Below are positions 47,594-60,131 of a stretch of DNA of 64,000 nucleotides, piece after piece. The notes beneath the pieces are model-generated. The model had not been told where the DNA came from, ran no database searches, and was given only the letters and a program-made list of their open reading frames with translations. The DNA is taken from assembly GCF_020283565.1 (NCBI RefSeq), contig NC_060062.1:6175322-6239321 (forward strand). The letters run 5' to 3'. The stretch is from Trifolium pratense. Lineage: Eukaryota > Streptophyta > Magnoliopsida > Fabales > Fabaceae. Position 1 is the stretch's first letter, and every line of letters begins with the position of its first letter. Made by a program: the position numbers and the translations under genes.

Positions 47594-48943
47594 TAATTAA
47601 ATGGGCAAACATAATTATGGTCAAACAGATCAATTGGTGCTAGAGTAATTTGAGGCTTAAATAACTAACTACTTTTTCATCCAACATAAAACTCTTACTC
47701 TCACTTGTTTTATAGAGTCATCTTACTTATATACTTATATAGTTATAATGTCAAAGTTTTGTTCATTAGAACTAAAAACAAAACATAAATTTTTTTGGGA
47801 TGAAAACCTATGATTTTATTTATAGAGACAAAAATTAAAGTTTATTAATTTTATAGGGATAAAAAAAATTAAGGGTGTTATAGGGATAAAAATCAAAATT
47901 TTATAGGAATAAAAAACATATTTAATTCTATATAAATCTTTATATAAAAATTACTTAAGAATGTTATTTTTGTTAAAACCCCAAATTAATACTATATTTT
48001 TCTCCTTTGTCAAAGTTTGGACTCTGACATCCCATTTTTTATACCCTTACATAAAATCAAATCAGTTGAGCTATCCAACATACCTTCAATTTAGAGTGTT
48101 AGTACTACTCCCCTCCTTACCTTAATAGAAATTATGAGTTGATTTATAAAATTAACCTTCATTTATAATTAGGAAAAAAGTAGATTAAAGAATTGAAAGA
48201 AGATAGAATAATATATAGTTAAATGTATAATATGAAAAATAACATTAAATACTTTATTGATAATGTAAAATGTATAATTGAGTACAATTTTTTTTTTTAA
48301 AGTAACATATTGCTACGGAGAAAGTATCTTATCATATATAAATGAAGTGAAATGCTAAGGGTATTGTCGTCCTATCAACAAAATGCCACCATATCCGAAT
48401 TTATGACACACGATCGACCTATGTGGATGTGGTGATGTTAGGTGACTCACTTTTTAAAAGGCAACAGTGACGGGAGTTCCTATCCATCCGATACAAGTGG
48501 AGAGGATTGATCTAACGATCCAAAGTCCTCTAAGGCTTCTGAAGGGTTTACCGTCATGGACTATTGCTAAATTTGGATCATAAAGCTAATTACAAAGTAA
48601 CATGAATGGACATTTATGACTTTGCAATTTAGGTAATGGAAATGAAATCTAACGATAGGATATGTATGGTCTTTGTTTGTACCTTTAATTTTTTTAATTT
48701 CCACTCAATGTTGTTTTAATTTGTTGTCCAATGAATTTTATGCTAAGTTACCATTGTCTTCTCATGAACAATTAGGTTCAACGTTGGCATTAAACTTGAT
48801 TAGTTCATTGACTCATAGTACTCTATAAAGTCACTTTTTCTTTTCTTTTTTTGGTGAAACTTATTGGGTTATAGTCTTCATGGAGGAACTTTTAGATTCC
48901 GTTTAGTTTGATGGTCACAATAGAATGAAAATAATATGATATA
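47594..48943. other. Gene-free stretch
   Basis: No supported gene. 47810-47930 has repeated 'tagggataaaaa' phrases. The rest is AT-rich DNA without recognisable elements. Confidence 0.5.
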
Positions 48944-49058
48944 CATCGTCCGTAATAAAATATAACCAAAAATTATTTTTTAGGTTCATTGTATGATTAA
49001 TATAATCATCCAATGAACCTAAAAAATAACTTTTACTTATATTTTGTTATGGAGGGAG
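48944..49058. mobile_element. Short foldback Stowaway-like MITE
   Basis: 115 bp, almost one hairpin: CATCGTCCGTAATAAAATAT and ...ATTTTGTTATGGAGGGAG, with the central arms aaaaataattttttaggttc-like and inverted. TA flanks both ends. Confidence 0.8.
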
Positions 49059-51426
49059 TAGATTTCTAAAACGAAATGCATTTCAGTTTGTTTGAATTAA
49101 TTTATTTTAGTTCATTTATTGACATAATTACTTATGCGATTATTTTGAAAAATTTACATATTCATAAACTATTTTCATCTTATTTTTATAACTCCATAAT
49201 TTATTAAATAACTTATAGCATACACAAGAAGAATTTTATTTTATCTTATCCTTTGTCATAGAAATAGCTTATATATAAGTGCTTAATTATCGCAGTAAGT
49301 GTTTATCCTATAACTTGTAAATTAAATTGTTTATCTAAACAAGGTCATTATAGCCAAACATGCTCTTAAAGAATCCAATTGTGTATGGGTAGAGGAACAC
49401 CCAATCTACCCCAACCTTATGAAATATTATAGAAAAATGTTAGTATGATTATTAAGATATTATATAATGAATCATTTATAGTAAGAATTTGAATTTTGAA
49501 TCCCTTTCTCAACTTTTTTAACTGTCTCAACTCAACCACTTAAGCTACTACACTTTGAGATTCAACTTTTTAATTGTAATTAAGTATATACAATATAATT
49601 GAGTTTTTTTTTCTTCATATAGTCCATGATCAAAATGTATCAAACAAATTAAACTGTATAAGCAGAAGCAAAATTGATGATCAAAGTTATAAGGTCAAAG
49701 CCAAGGATTTGAAATGAAACATATCTTAGGGTATAGGGCTCCACATAGTACCACACATATCTTAGAGGAATTATTCACTGAAATTGTCATGATCTAATTA
49801 ATACAACCAACGTGAGAACCGGATCAAGCACCCTTGCACAAATACCAATTTAAAAATAATTTGTTCCATGTCCCTCCAAAATCATATTCTCAATAGGAGT
49901 ATATTAATTATGTCACTTTTGAAAATACAATTCTCATACGACATAACTAACTATTCACCTATTTTTTGTCTTCTTTTTTCTCAATTATAAATCCAACTGT
50001 CCATATTAGTAAAATGTTTATCATTACATTTTTTTGGTACAATGTTTATATCGAACATTTAATAAAAAAATTATAAAGAAAAAAAAAAACTTTGTTTTGA
50101 TAAAAAAAGTTAGGTATGTGGGAAAATATATTGTAATTATTAAACATCTAGTCTTTAATATATATTTATTTCCAAACTTAATGTAATTAGAGTTTTTTTT
50201 TTTTGACACATGTAATTAGAGACTTTGACATCCAATATAACGAGTATATCGGTATATATTATAATAGCGTCGATCTTTTGGATCGACTATGAGATTAATT
50301 TCTGGTTTGGTTGATTGAGCATGATTTTATCATTTGGTTCATATAATCTCCAACTAGGTGACTTTATTCGGATTCGAATCCAAGTTCTCAAACTTCTTTC
50401 TTTATATGTAACAAAAAAAACTTCTTTCTTTATGAAGAAATTGAAATTGTTAGACGTGGAAATAGATCCTCTTAATTCTCTATCTTGTTTTAAAATATTT
50501 AGATTTCAATTCTTAACCAACTTCTGTCCATTCTTTTTAAATTTTAATACTATTCATTCACATTATTAGATGAGCAAAGAAGGATATAGAAAATGAATTT
50601 ATTTTCTTGTTTCATTTAAAAGTTATGATTATATATGTTAGTATGAAAGAAATTAAAAAATAAATAAAAGAACCAATGGATGTTTTTCTATGGTTTGTTT
50701 TTCGGTTTTTGGTTTTGTTATTCGAAAAGGGTTAGTGGTATAATTTGTTGCCCGTTTGTTAATGGTATGAATAATTAAATTAAATTATTTGTCTTTCAAT
50801 ACTGTACTATATATTATTTTCTTCAAAATTAGACAAAATAAGAGAAAATAAAGTGAACAAAAATTGATGTATTTGTTCGTAAAAAAAATTGATGTATTTA
50901 ATTTAAAATATACACTAAATATATTATTTTTTATTGACTCGATTTTATCTTATTTAAGATTGGAAGAAGTACACTGGAGTATTTTTGTTTTTTCTAATTA
51001 TTGTCTTTCTCTAGGTTTGTAGAGTTTCATATTCTACCGGCGTGGACTCTGAATTGAGCGGAGGATAAAATCTCATCCTCATTCTTAAACTTTTCTCGGG
51101 GAAACTGTACACATCATCTATGTTAAAAAAATTCTCTGCCTTCTAATCCCTCTCGAGTTACCGATACAATTCTCTGCCTTCTTAGTTTGCATATAATATT
51201 TTCTTAACAAAGGTTGAAAGTGTTGAAGACTTGAAGAAGATCGAGCTTTGATTTGTACAATAAAATTTTGAGCTTATTGATCCAACAAGAAATAAAATAA
51301 CTGAAGAGATTATAGAATAAGATATGTAAACATTAACTTCAATATGATTACAAAGTATACTTATATAAGAACGATTTATTAGTTGATTCACATAGAACAA
51401 AATACTTATAGGAATGATATTAAGTA
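49059..51426. other. Gene-free stretch with poly-A/T stubs
   Basis: No coding region. Three short poly-A or poly-T stubs with direct repeats lie at 50181-50221, 50391-50433 and 50859-50899. An ATGTTTA-flanked stub is near 50010-50048. Confidence 0.5.
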
Positions 51427-51858
51427 TTAACAATAGAGTTTCTTTTTGGCACTCTATGAGTTTCTCGTGCGCCCTATTTTTACTCATCTGCTATTTAAAT
51501 AAAGAATGTTATAAATGAAAATTTTGAAGAAAAAAAAAACATCGTTCGTTACTTAAATAGCAGATGGTGTTTGAGAAACTCATGGGGTGCCAAAAGAAAC
51601 TTCCTTGATGTTTTCTCTCCCCACCCCCCGTGATTCTTTTATACCCCCTGAATTTCCAATTTTACCCTTGCAAAAAACTTCGGTTTATAGAAACCGAAGT
51701 TTTTTTTGCCTTGAAAACCGAAATTTACTCAAAATTTGTACTAGAAAAAATTTGGTTTCTGCGAACCGAAGTTTTTTGCAAGGGCAAAATCGGAATATTG
51801 GGGGGTATAAAAGAATCACGGGGGGTGGGGAGAGAAAACATCAACTTCCTTAACAATA
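51427..51858. mobile_element. MITE with 9-bp TSD, interrupted by a second MITE
   Basis: TTAACAATA occurs at 51427-51435 and 51850-51858. The outer element runs 51436-51849. Its inverted ends are GAGTTTCTTTTTGGCAC and GTGCCAAAAGAAAC(TTCC), with inner inverted copies of catctgctatttaaata. The second MITE (51607-51842) sits within its last bases. Both have 9-bp duplications, consistent with Mutator-type transposition. Confidence 0.8.
51598..51851. mobile_element. Foldback MITE with the MULE-complex ends
   Basis: Element 51607-51842 (236 bp) starts GATGTTTTCTCTCCCCACCC and ends as its inverted copy. AACTTCCTT flanks it at 51598-51606 and 51843-51851. Internal hairpins use AACTTCGGTTT/AAACCGAAGTT. 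The ends match the left end of the MULE complex at 18211. Confidence 0.9.
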
Positions 51859-52029
51859 ACATAGCACAGTTGGGCCAAGTTGTCCAAACTTATTTTTTAA
51901 GGCTTTTTTCTTCTTTTTATTGGGCCTTGATTTGAGTTTTTTTTTTTTTTTTTTTTCTTTTCTTTCCTTTTTTTTTTTTGCTATAGATTGAATTTTATTT
52001 TCTCTTTTTGTTGTTTTCTTATTTAGTAA

Positions 52030-52087
<58 letters not shown>
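52030..52087. repeat. (TA)n microsatellite
   Basis: About 58 bp of TA repeats, preceded by long T/C-rich runs at 51930-51980. The flank to 52590 holds no other feature and should include the 3' UTR of the first TBL gene. Confidence 0.95.
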
Positions 52088-52090
<3 letters not shown>

Positions 52091-52590
52091 TGTTTAAAAA
52101 AAAAAAACATAATATATAGTATAATAATCTAAATCTAAATAATAATAATTACCAGAAATAGAAAACTTAGCTGATTTTATGAATTACTACAATGCATTTG
52201 TTATATATATTTTTGTGATTTTTTTTTACCATTTTTATGAGATCAATGCAAAGTAATTTATATGTTCATCATGTCAAATAAATATTTATAGAGATATTAT
52301 AGAACTAACTTGAAAAATGGCATACACATGCATTAGATAAGAACCAAAATAAATAAAAAATGTTCTTGAAACAAATGTGGTATAAATTATTTTTTATCAA
52401 ATTGCAACTTCTCATACAACATATGCAGCCCTATTCCGACACCGCCTTAAATAGGATTACCTTAAAAAAATATAAATAAAATTACTTCCGGTGGAATAAA
52501 CCTATTTGAATCCCGGTCACGTGGTTAAAAGATTCAAACTACTCATACGGTCATATTTTCAACGAACAAAATTGAATTGTGTAATGGTTT

Positions 52591-55500
52591 TTATAATAAG
52601 TGGAATAGTAACTCGTTCCATGTATCAGGTACCCCCGGCAAGCACCAATGTATGCAATCAGAGTAAGACGGAGGATTTGACAATTGCTCGGGTCGAAGAG
52701 GCTCCCAAAATTTGCGAAAAATTGAAGGATGACCATCTTTTCGATACTCAGAAAGTTGAGTAACATTGAGGACAGAAACTTTTGAATTTAAACTGCTTAG
52801 GATGTTTTCCACAGTGCTCATTGTAGGCAAATCGGAACCACTTCCCCAATAGCCCTCAAAATCAATAGGGTCCTTCTCGCTATAACAGTTTCCTTCGCTT
52901 CCTCGCTTCCATTCTCTGCTCCTAAATGAGAAGAATGTTCAATTCAGTGTGACAATATAAAGCATGTGGGATTTGGATACAGAATGTTAGACAAGCTTTG
53001 CACAAACCATGGTTTGCAATTTTTCAAACACAAATAGCTTAATGTCATGTAACGGTTCATCATGATTCTGTCAAAATCTAGTTTTAAAATTGATCCTTGA
53101 TCTTAAAAAGTAATGCATGTAATGTCGTGACATTCGTGAATGATTTTTCTCGTGACATATAGCAATGCTCATAATCACTAGATAAAGGTTCGTGAGTGCT
53201 CACCAGAGATGTGTCGGGGACATCGTCACAAAAAATACACGCTTCTTGAGCGGATCAACTTTAGAAGACACCCAATCAGCCCAGGCTCCCATGGCCAACT
53301 CCATAGCTCCTTGCCCGTCTAATTCTTCACAAGCTCCGTTTTCATCATCGGACCATCTGCAAAAGTACAAGTCCCAAGATCCAATCAAAAAAGAGTAGAC
53401 AAATTACCCTTTGTTTTATCGATGAATTGATACAGACAATAGCTTAACTGGTCCTTGTCTCCACCACAAGTATGTGTTGAAAACAAGTATATCAGCATGC
53501 TCCCAAAGAGATGCATGTTTCAGAACTGAATCCGGACGAATTATCCGTTCATCTAGTCTGTGATTCACTGGATCGTCGGAATTAGATTCAACAAGAAGAG
53601 GAGCCCAGAGGAATTCAATAGTTGCATTGTAGTCCTGAAAAATTGACATAAGAATAGCACTATAGCAATGTGGAAATAACGAGACTAGCAGTGATACTAG
53701 AACATCGAATGTTTTTTAAGAAATGTTTATGAATGTGAAGTGATACATTCACGTAAAAGTGAGTTGAACAAAAAATTTGAGTGTAAAAAATCACGTTTGA
53801 AGTCAAAAGCTACATATTATGCTTCAAGTAATTTCTAGAGGCAAAAGAAATTCCAATCGACATCGTCCAAACATGTCAAATCAATTGTGTAAAACTTACA
53901 TTCAGAGTCAAAGGCAACAGATCCTAAAACATCATAAAGAAGTTTCAATTTTATGCATCTCGAATCACTTTCCAAAACATCATAAACAAGTTTCACTTTT
54001 ATGCATCTCGGATCACTTTCCATTATAGGGTTTGAATTCATACCTCAGCTCTGAAAATGGTGAGATGAGCATTTGGTGACATTGATCTCCTATCAGCAGG
54101 AATTTCTGACTGTAACAAGCAAACCATAGATATCCATTGCCCTCTATTAAGCGAATCTCCAACAAACATTAACCTTTTACCTCTCAACTTTTCCCACATT
54201 TCTTTCACGTTCCACCTGTTTTATACAAGAAATCTGTGAAGATTTTGAAGCCTAACAAAAATAACATACTTTGTCATCAATGAATATAGAGCTTGTTTGG
54301 TAATAGAAAACATTTTCTGTTTTATGTTAAATCATTCATAATTTAAAAGAAAAAAACAAGAGGACAATTGTGGGGAGTCCAATGTATGATCTTATCTATA
54401 TGCATCTGAAATCTGAAAAATGTCGTACACAATGAGGATCATTTGGCAAATAAATACATTAGCATTTCAAGCGTGAATTGTTGAAAACACCAAATTTTGT
54501 GATTGCTAACACCAAAAAACATAAAATTTCAAAAAATTTGATTCTCCAATTCACATGAACAATAGAACAAATGTTATTCTACTCGGTACTACACAAAACT
54601 CAATCTAGGTTATACATCAACTTCACAAACTAATGATAACATGATAGCCTTAAGAATTTCAATTACGCCATTCTTTCCAAACCAGGGTCCTATTTGGTTA
54701 AATAACTTAACTAAGCACTTATAGCATAAGTGCTCGTCAAATAAGTGCTTATGTATAAACTATTTCAACAGCAAAAGATAAAATCAAATAAAATTATTTT
54801 CATATAAGTTGTGAATTGTTTTCATAAGTTACCCTGGAGAGTTTATGGAAATAAGCTGAAAACAACTTATGAACATATCATAAGTTGTTTCCATAAGCTC
54901 TCGCTAATAGTCTAACAAGTGTTCATGTTAGTAGTTAAACTCAAATAAGTCGATCCAAACAGATCCTCATGCCACCAACAAAACATAACCTAATTATGCT
55001 CACACGAAACAACCAAACACAAAAAAGCTAAAAATAGAAAGCACCTCTTCAAATTGCAATCATGAGGTTGCCATCTCCAATGTTGATACCCCAAATCATT
55101 TCTTCCATGCTTGTGACATGCCAATTGATCAGACATATAAGGACAATCTGACTCATTATACAATGGATATGAAGCATTATCAAACACCCATTTGCCTGAG
55201 AAAACATCACATTTCTCCGAACTCACTCTCCAGCGACCATAACTCTTCGAACCACCATCTCGAGCAATTTTCCGACCACTATATCCTCTAGTAGAATTGC
55301 ATCTACAGTGTCTATCCAAAACCTCTAAAACAACAAAATTCCAATCAAACCCATTTCAACAAATCACAAAAAAAGAAAGTCACAAAGTAGATCAAAGTCA
55401 AATTCAAAGCTTAATCCATAAAGTTCCCATTTTTAAGTCACAAAGCAAATTTATGAACTGAAAAATGACTCACCCGTTTCAACAAATCACAAAAATAGAA

Positions 55501-55806
55501 AGTCACAAACCAAACCAAACCAAACCAAATCAAACTCAAATCACAAAGCTTAATCCACAAAGTTCCAATTTTTAAGTCACAAAGCAAGTTTTGAACTGAA
55601 AAAGAAAAACCATACATACCTTGACTTTTCTTGAGATTAGGTTTAACATAGCTAGCTGAAGAAGCTTGTTGATGGTGAATATGATTTGGGTTTTCATGGA
55701 TTTGTCCAATGGTGCTTCCATTGTGGAAAGTTGAGAATGTTATAAAGACTAATAATAAAATCACAAGAAAAGGAAAAATTGGAACTTTCTTTTTGTTCCA
55801 TTTCAT
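52591..55806 (-). CDS. TRICHOME BIREFRINGENCE-LIKE protein (polysaccharide O-acetyltransferase family)
   Basis: Six exons: 55806-55620, 55324-55045, 54215-54044, 53634-53438, 53356-53204 and 52921-52591, consistent in phase, 439 aa. Residues 8-27 are one membrane anchor after a short basic tail (type II, Golgi topology). The PMR5N-type region has [19 protein letters not shown]. The esterase block has [12 protein letters not shown] (GDS catalytic Ser). The C-terminus has [20 protein letters not shown] (DxxH catalytic dyad). TBL proteins transfer acetyl groups to wall polysaccharides such as xylan; which substrate is unknown here. Intron 4 must use an unusual GTCTGT donor, because the stronger downstream GTATCA would break the frame. 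The neighbour at 57 kb is a tandem paralogue. Confidence 0.93.
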
Positions 55807-57229
55807 TTTCTGCGTAGTTTGTGTTAAAGGGTTGTTGGGGTTTTTTGATTTTGCATAAAGACTAGAACTTTGGTTCTTTGATGAGAAACTTTGACTTAAA
55901 AATTTGAGGTTTGAAGTTTGATTTAGTGTTTCATTAAGATAGTGATTGGTGATAATTGAAGAATGAGTTAATTGTTGTATTGAGACTTGACAATATAGTT
56001 ATAGGTTTGTTTTGATTAGGTTGTTTGTATGGAATCTTAATTTAAGGATTGCGATGTTATATTCAGTTTGACCATTTTAAGACTTAGATCTTCATCATTT
56101 GACATTGTTTCTTATAGTACTACTTTTTTTTTTGGTACATTTTTTTTATAGTACTACTTTGTTGTGTGGGTTGTGATAATTAATTCGTGTGGGGTTTGTG
56201 GGGTTTGGTAGTACTAGTAGTTGAGAGAACAAAAATCTAAGATGAGACATGAAATCTAAGATACTTAAAAACGAAACAACAAAATTATTTAATTCGTATC
56301 ATTTGTGCGCAACTAAATAAAATTAAATTCAAATGACAATAAATTCTTTTGTCAAGAGTTTCAATAATGTTATAGTGTCAATATTAAATATGAAGTTTAA
56401 AATTTCTGGTTAAATCAGAAAAGATTTGAACTATTTCATTCAATTAAGCGATCTTAGGTTGAATGATAGGATTTTGAGAATAAGAAAATAATGAATCTTC
56501 TTGTTCATTCTAGAATGGTCTTTTAGAACTATTCTACTAGTTAATTTTTGAGTAATGTTATTGTGTAGGTGCTATTGCTATCTTACTATAAAGCTTATAT
56601 AAGCATTGTATTGTCTCATGATTTGAATCAATGAAAAATATAACTAATTTCTCTTTTTTAGTTATAATTTCTGTCAGTTCGTGCCACTAGAGAGTATGGA
56701 GATGGCTCCACCCGGTCCTAGACATCAATACTCCTGGGTCTCTCTTTAAATTTTGGAATGTGATCCCTACTCGAATTGGATCGTATGATTGAATTTGTTC
56801 AATCAACCTTTATATTGATTATCAAGTGAACAAGTGAATGTATGGTTGGTTCGAAGGAAGGATTAGTTCAAATCATGGATAGACATTCCTAGGATTTACT
56901 TGCTCAATTAATTAAATGAGTTAAGTTCAAATCTTATAAACTTGACATTAAGGACTCACAAAGAGGCAAAGCTCTCTCAAGAGCCGGACTCAAGCTTGAA
57001 ACCACTGATTAATATGTGTGAAAGAACTTTAAACGACCGTTATTTTAAAAAGTAAGTCGTACATAAAAAACAGACATTAAAATAACACTAGCATATGTAT
57101 GTTTTTTGCGGATTAGGGATGACAATATTCTTTACACTTCAACTTCCCTCACCTCAGTCAACATCAAGAAAAAACAAGATACAACAAAACAATTAAAACT
57201 GGCATGAAATTTTCAATATCAAATATTTG
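55807..57229. other. Intergenic region between the two TBL genes
   Basis: Promoter and 5' UTR of the first TBL gene, plus the 3' flank of the second. A poly-T stub with a 15-bp direct repeat (ttatagtactacttt) is at 56112-56160. No other gene seen. Confidence 0.5.
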
Positions 57230-59808
57230 TCATCTATGAAAAATATAAGCATAAAGAAGTTCATTCCATGTATCAGGCACACCAGGGAGGCACCAATGTA
57301 TGCAATCTGCATAAGATTTTGGATTTGATATTTGTTCTTCTGTTAAAGGCTCCCATTGCTTCCTATAGATTGAAGGGTGACCTTCTTTTCTGTACTCTGA
57401 AAGTTGTGTGATGTTAAGCATTTGAACATTTAAACCTCTTGTTTTTAAATCTTGTAGAACATTTTCAACCACTTGCATCATTTTAGGAACTGAACCATTT
57501 CCATTATATCCCTCTTTTGTTATTTGATCTCTTTCTTTGTAACAATTTTCACCCTTTGTTCCTCCCCATTCATGAGCCCTGCAAAAAAAATTGTAATTGT
57601 GTTAGAAATCCAATATGTTGCTTGCTTTGACCATAGTGTGATTATATAGAACTATAAATATACACTAGTATGAAGCACAAACACAAATACGGGCATCAGA
57701 CACAATGCTGACATGTTGGTATTGATAATAATTTAAATAATAGAAGAAATTGAATGTAATCATATTTGTCGGTGTTCGACATTGACACATGTTGGACACA
57801 AACACGCCTTCAATCTGAAGTGTTATTTTTATGTAGTGATATACTTTTTTTTTTTTTTGGGTTATGGATATTGGACAATGACATTTATATTGTACAAGAG
57901 CATTTGACTCAATGTTTTAAAAATCTATCTAGGTATCAACCCAGCGAGACTTTCAAATTATGGTTCAACTATTTTAAATAATTTAAATCGATATAACCAT
58001 TGAACTGCTCAAATAACCGAAACATAGATAGTATTGATTCTCAATTCAACGAATTGTTGAATCGCTTAGTTTGGTTCGATTTTTAAAGCATAGATCTGAA
58101 TGCATAGTGGCATGAAGCATCTAAAAATTTACAATTCATTTATGTTAAATTTTTATATTTAAAATTCATTTGTTAGATTTAGGTGTTTTATGATTATTTA
58201 GAGGTACCCATACCTTTGGTGAGTAGGTGACATAGAAACAAAAAATAATTGGGTCTTGTTACGATTAATATGCATTTCCAACCAATCTGACCAAGTCCTC
58301 AAGGCCATCTCATACACTCTCACCATTTTTACCTTTTTGTATACTCCATTAGGGTCTCCAAATGACCCCCACCTGCTTGTAGTTAAAATGTCACTATTAG
58401 AATCAAGTTGTTATAGTATAACCAATGGAGTATATAATAGGAATAAAAATCATCCTATATATTTGGTGGAAACATTACAATACAATAAGTGGGTGAAATA
58501 TCAGTCACTGTGGACCGATACTTAAAAATTGCCTAAAACTCTAATAATATCTAATATTAGCTCATTTTTAAAAGTAAAATTTTACGGTTCTCTTTATTGT
58601 ATCACGTTTGAGACGTACACAAGCCTCTATTTAACAAAAACAAGAGAAAATAGATATGCTTGCCTCACAAGTTAACTTATTTATTTTGATTTGTTTTTGT
58701 CAGACCGGCAAAATCAAATTATTGTTTCAGTCATGATAACGAAGAAGACCGTAAACTTATATTTTTGTCGATATTAATGATTTAAACAACTTATTATTTT
58801 GTATAACTTGATGTTGTTGACAATATATGCAAGTTGATCAAAGAAAGTGAGTTTATTGTTTCAGTCATGATAACGAAGAAGACCGTAAACTTATATTTTT
58901 GTCGATATTAATGATTTAAACAACTTATTATTTTGTATAACTTGATGTTGTTGACAATATATGCAAGTTGATCAAAGAAAGTGAGTTTGGTTAATTAGTT
59001 TTTGTACTTACAAAACATTCATCGCTTGTCTTCTCCACCAAAGGAAAGTGTTGAAAACTATAATGTCTGCATGAGTCCAATACTTAGCATGTTTCTCAAT
59101 GGCTTGGACTCTCACAGTCCTATCTGGTACCTTATGGTTTACAGGATCATCTGAATTTGATTCTACAAGTAATGGGGACCAATAGAACTCGATGGTTGCA
59201 TTGTATTCCTTTCATTAAATGTATCAATTCAAAAACTATTAGTCATAACATTTTGTAGGAAAACAAATTGAGATAATATCTTTTAAAGCCTATTTGTAAC
59301 AAAGAGAAATTGAGATAATAATCTATAATTTTAATATTATTTTTTTGAAATTTTTTAATCAAATAGAATTTGTTGTGTGTAACTGTGACTTATTTTTAAT
59401 TCAAAAATAGTATAACTCTAGCTCCCTTCAATTTAATTAGTCCATCAAGTATTACATTCTCTCCGCAACTGCGATCGGGAAGGGACTGAAACCACTTGAT
59501 GGCATAACTGACCCCGAACCAGATTAGGCGGTCCAGTAGACCAGATACTAGTAGTGAAAACAAAAAACTAAAAAATAAATAGTCTTTATACTATATAAAA
59601 ATTTGTTTATTAATCTCTGCACTTACGCACTTTAGCCTTAAAAATGTTGAGTGAACCATTGGCAAGGGTTTGCATGGATTTGAGAGTTGGGGGAAGTGAA
59701 GATTCAACAAGGCAGACCATTGAAACCCATTGGCCTCTATTGAGTGAATCCCCAACAAACACAAGCCTCTTGTTCCTTAGCCTTTCAAGCAATGTTGTGG
59801 CATTGAAC
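57230..59808 (-). CDS. Second TBL gene, exons 3-6 only
   Basis: Exons 59808-59631, 59208-59012, 58372-58214 and 57578-57230 match exons 3-6 of the neighbouring TBL gene in phase and nearly in length (178/172, 197/197, 159/153, 349/331 bp). [20 protein letters not shown] carries the GDS motif and [20 protein letters not shown] the DxxH dyad. The membrane anchor and PMR5N exons are not in place. Just 36 bp upstream of exon 3 a CACTA transposon begins (59845). Exons 1-2 may lie beyond 64000 on the far side of the insertion or be lost, so function is doubtful. The intron after exon 4 holds a perfect 134-bp tandem duplication, and that after exon 3 a SINE-like repeat. Confidence 0.88.
58719..58986. 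repeat. Perfect 134-bp tandem duplication in a TBL intron
   Basis: 58719-58852 and 58853-58986 read identically (ttattgtttcagtcatgata through aagaaagtgagt). Very recent duplication or an assembly artefact. Confidence 0.95.
59466..59575 (+). mobile_element. SINE-like repeat, second copy
   Basis: Same family as 30245-30338: aactgcgatcgggaag, ggcataactgacc, ccgaaccagattag and an A-rich tail. It is inserted in the intron between TBL exons 3 and 4. Target duplication not clear. Confidence 0.6.
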
Positions 59809-59844
59809 CTTATTAACATGAAAAAGGAAACAAATTCAATAAAT

Positions 59845-60131
59845 CACTAGTACAAAAAACGCTTTTTAAGTCAGTTAAAAATGACTTTTTAAGTCGGTTC
59901 CGTACCCGTCTTAACAGTTAAAGACATAAGAAGTTTTGATTTGTTAAGTCGGTTTTAACCCGACTTAAGAAAACACTTTTTAGGTCGGTTTAAAATGACA
60001 TTTTAAGTCGGTCCCCCGTCCAACTTAAGAAAAGCCGACATAAGAAGTATTGAGTTGTTAACACGGATTTTGAACCGACCTAAGAAATAACTTATTAGAT
60101 CGGTTATCATTCACCCAACTTAAAAAGTATA
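59845..60131. repeat. CACTA terminal and subterminal repeat block
   Basis: At least eight copies of ttaagtcggtt-like motifs in both orientations, spaced 15-50 bp. In CACTA elements such repeats bind the TNPA-like protein. Confidence 0.8.
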
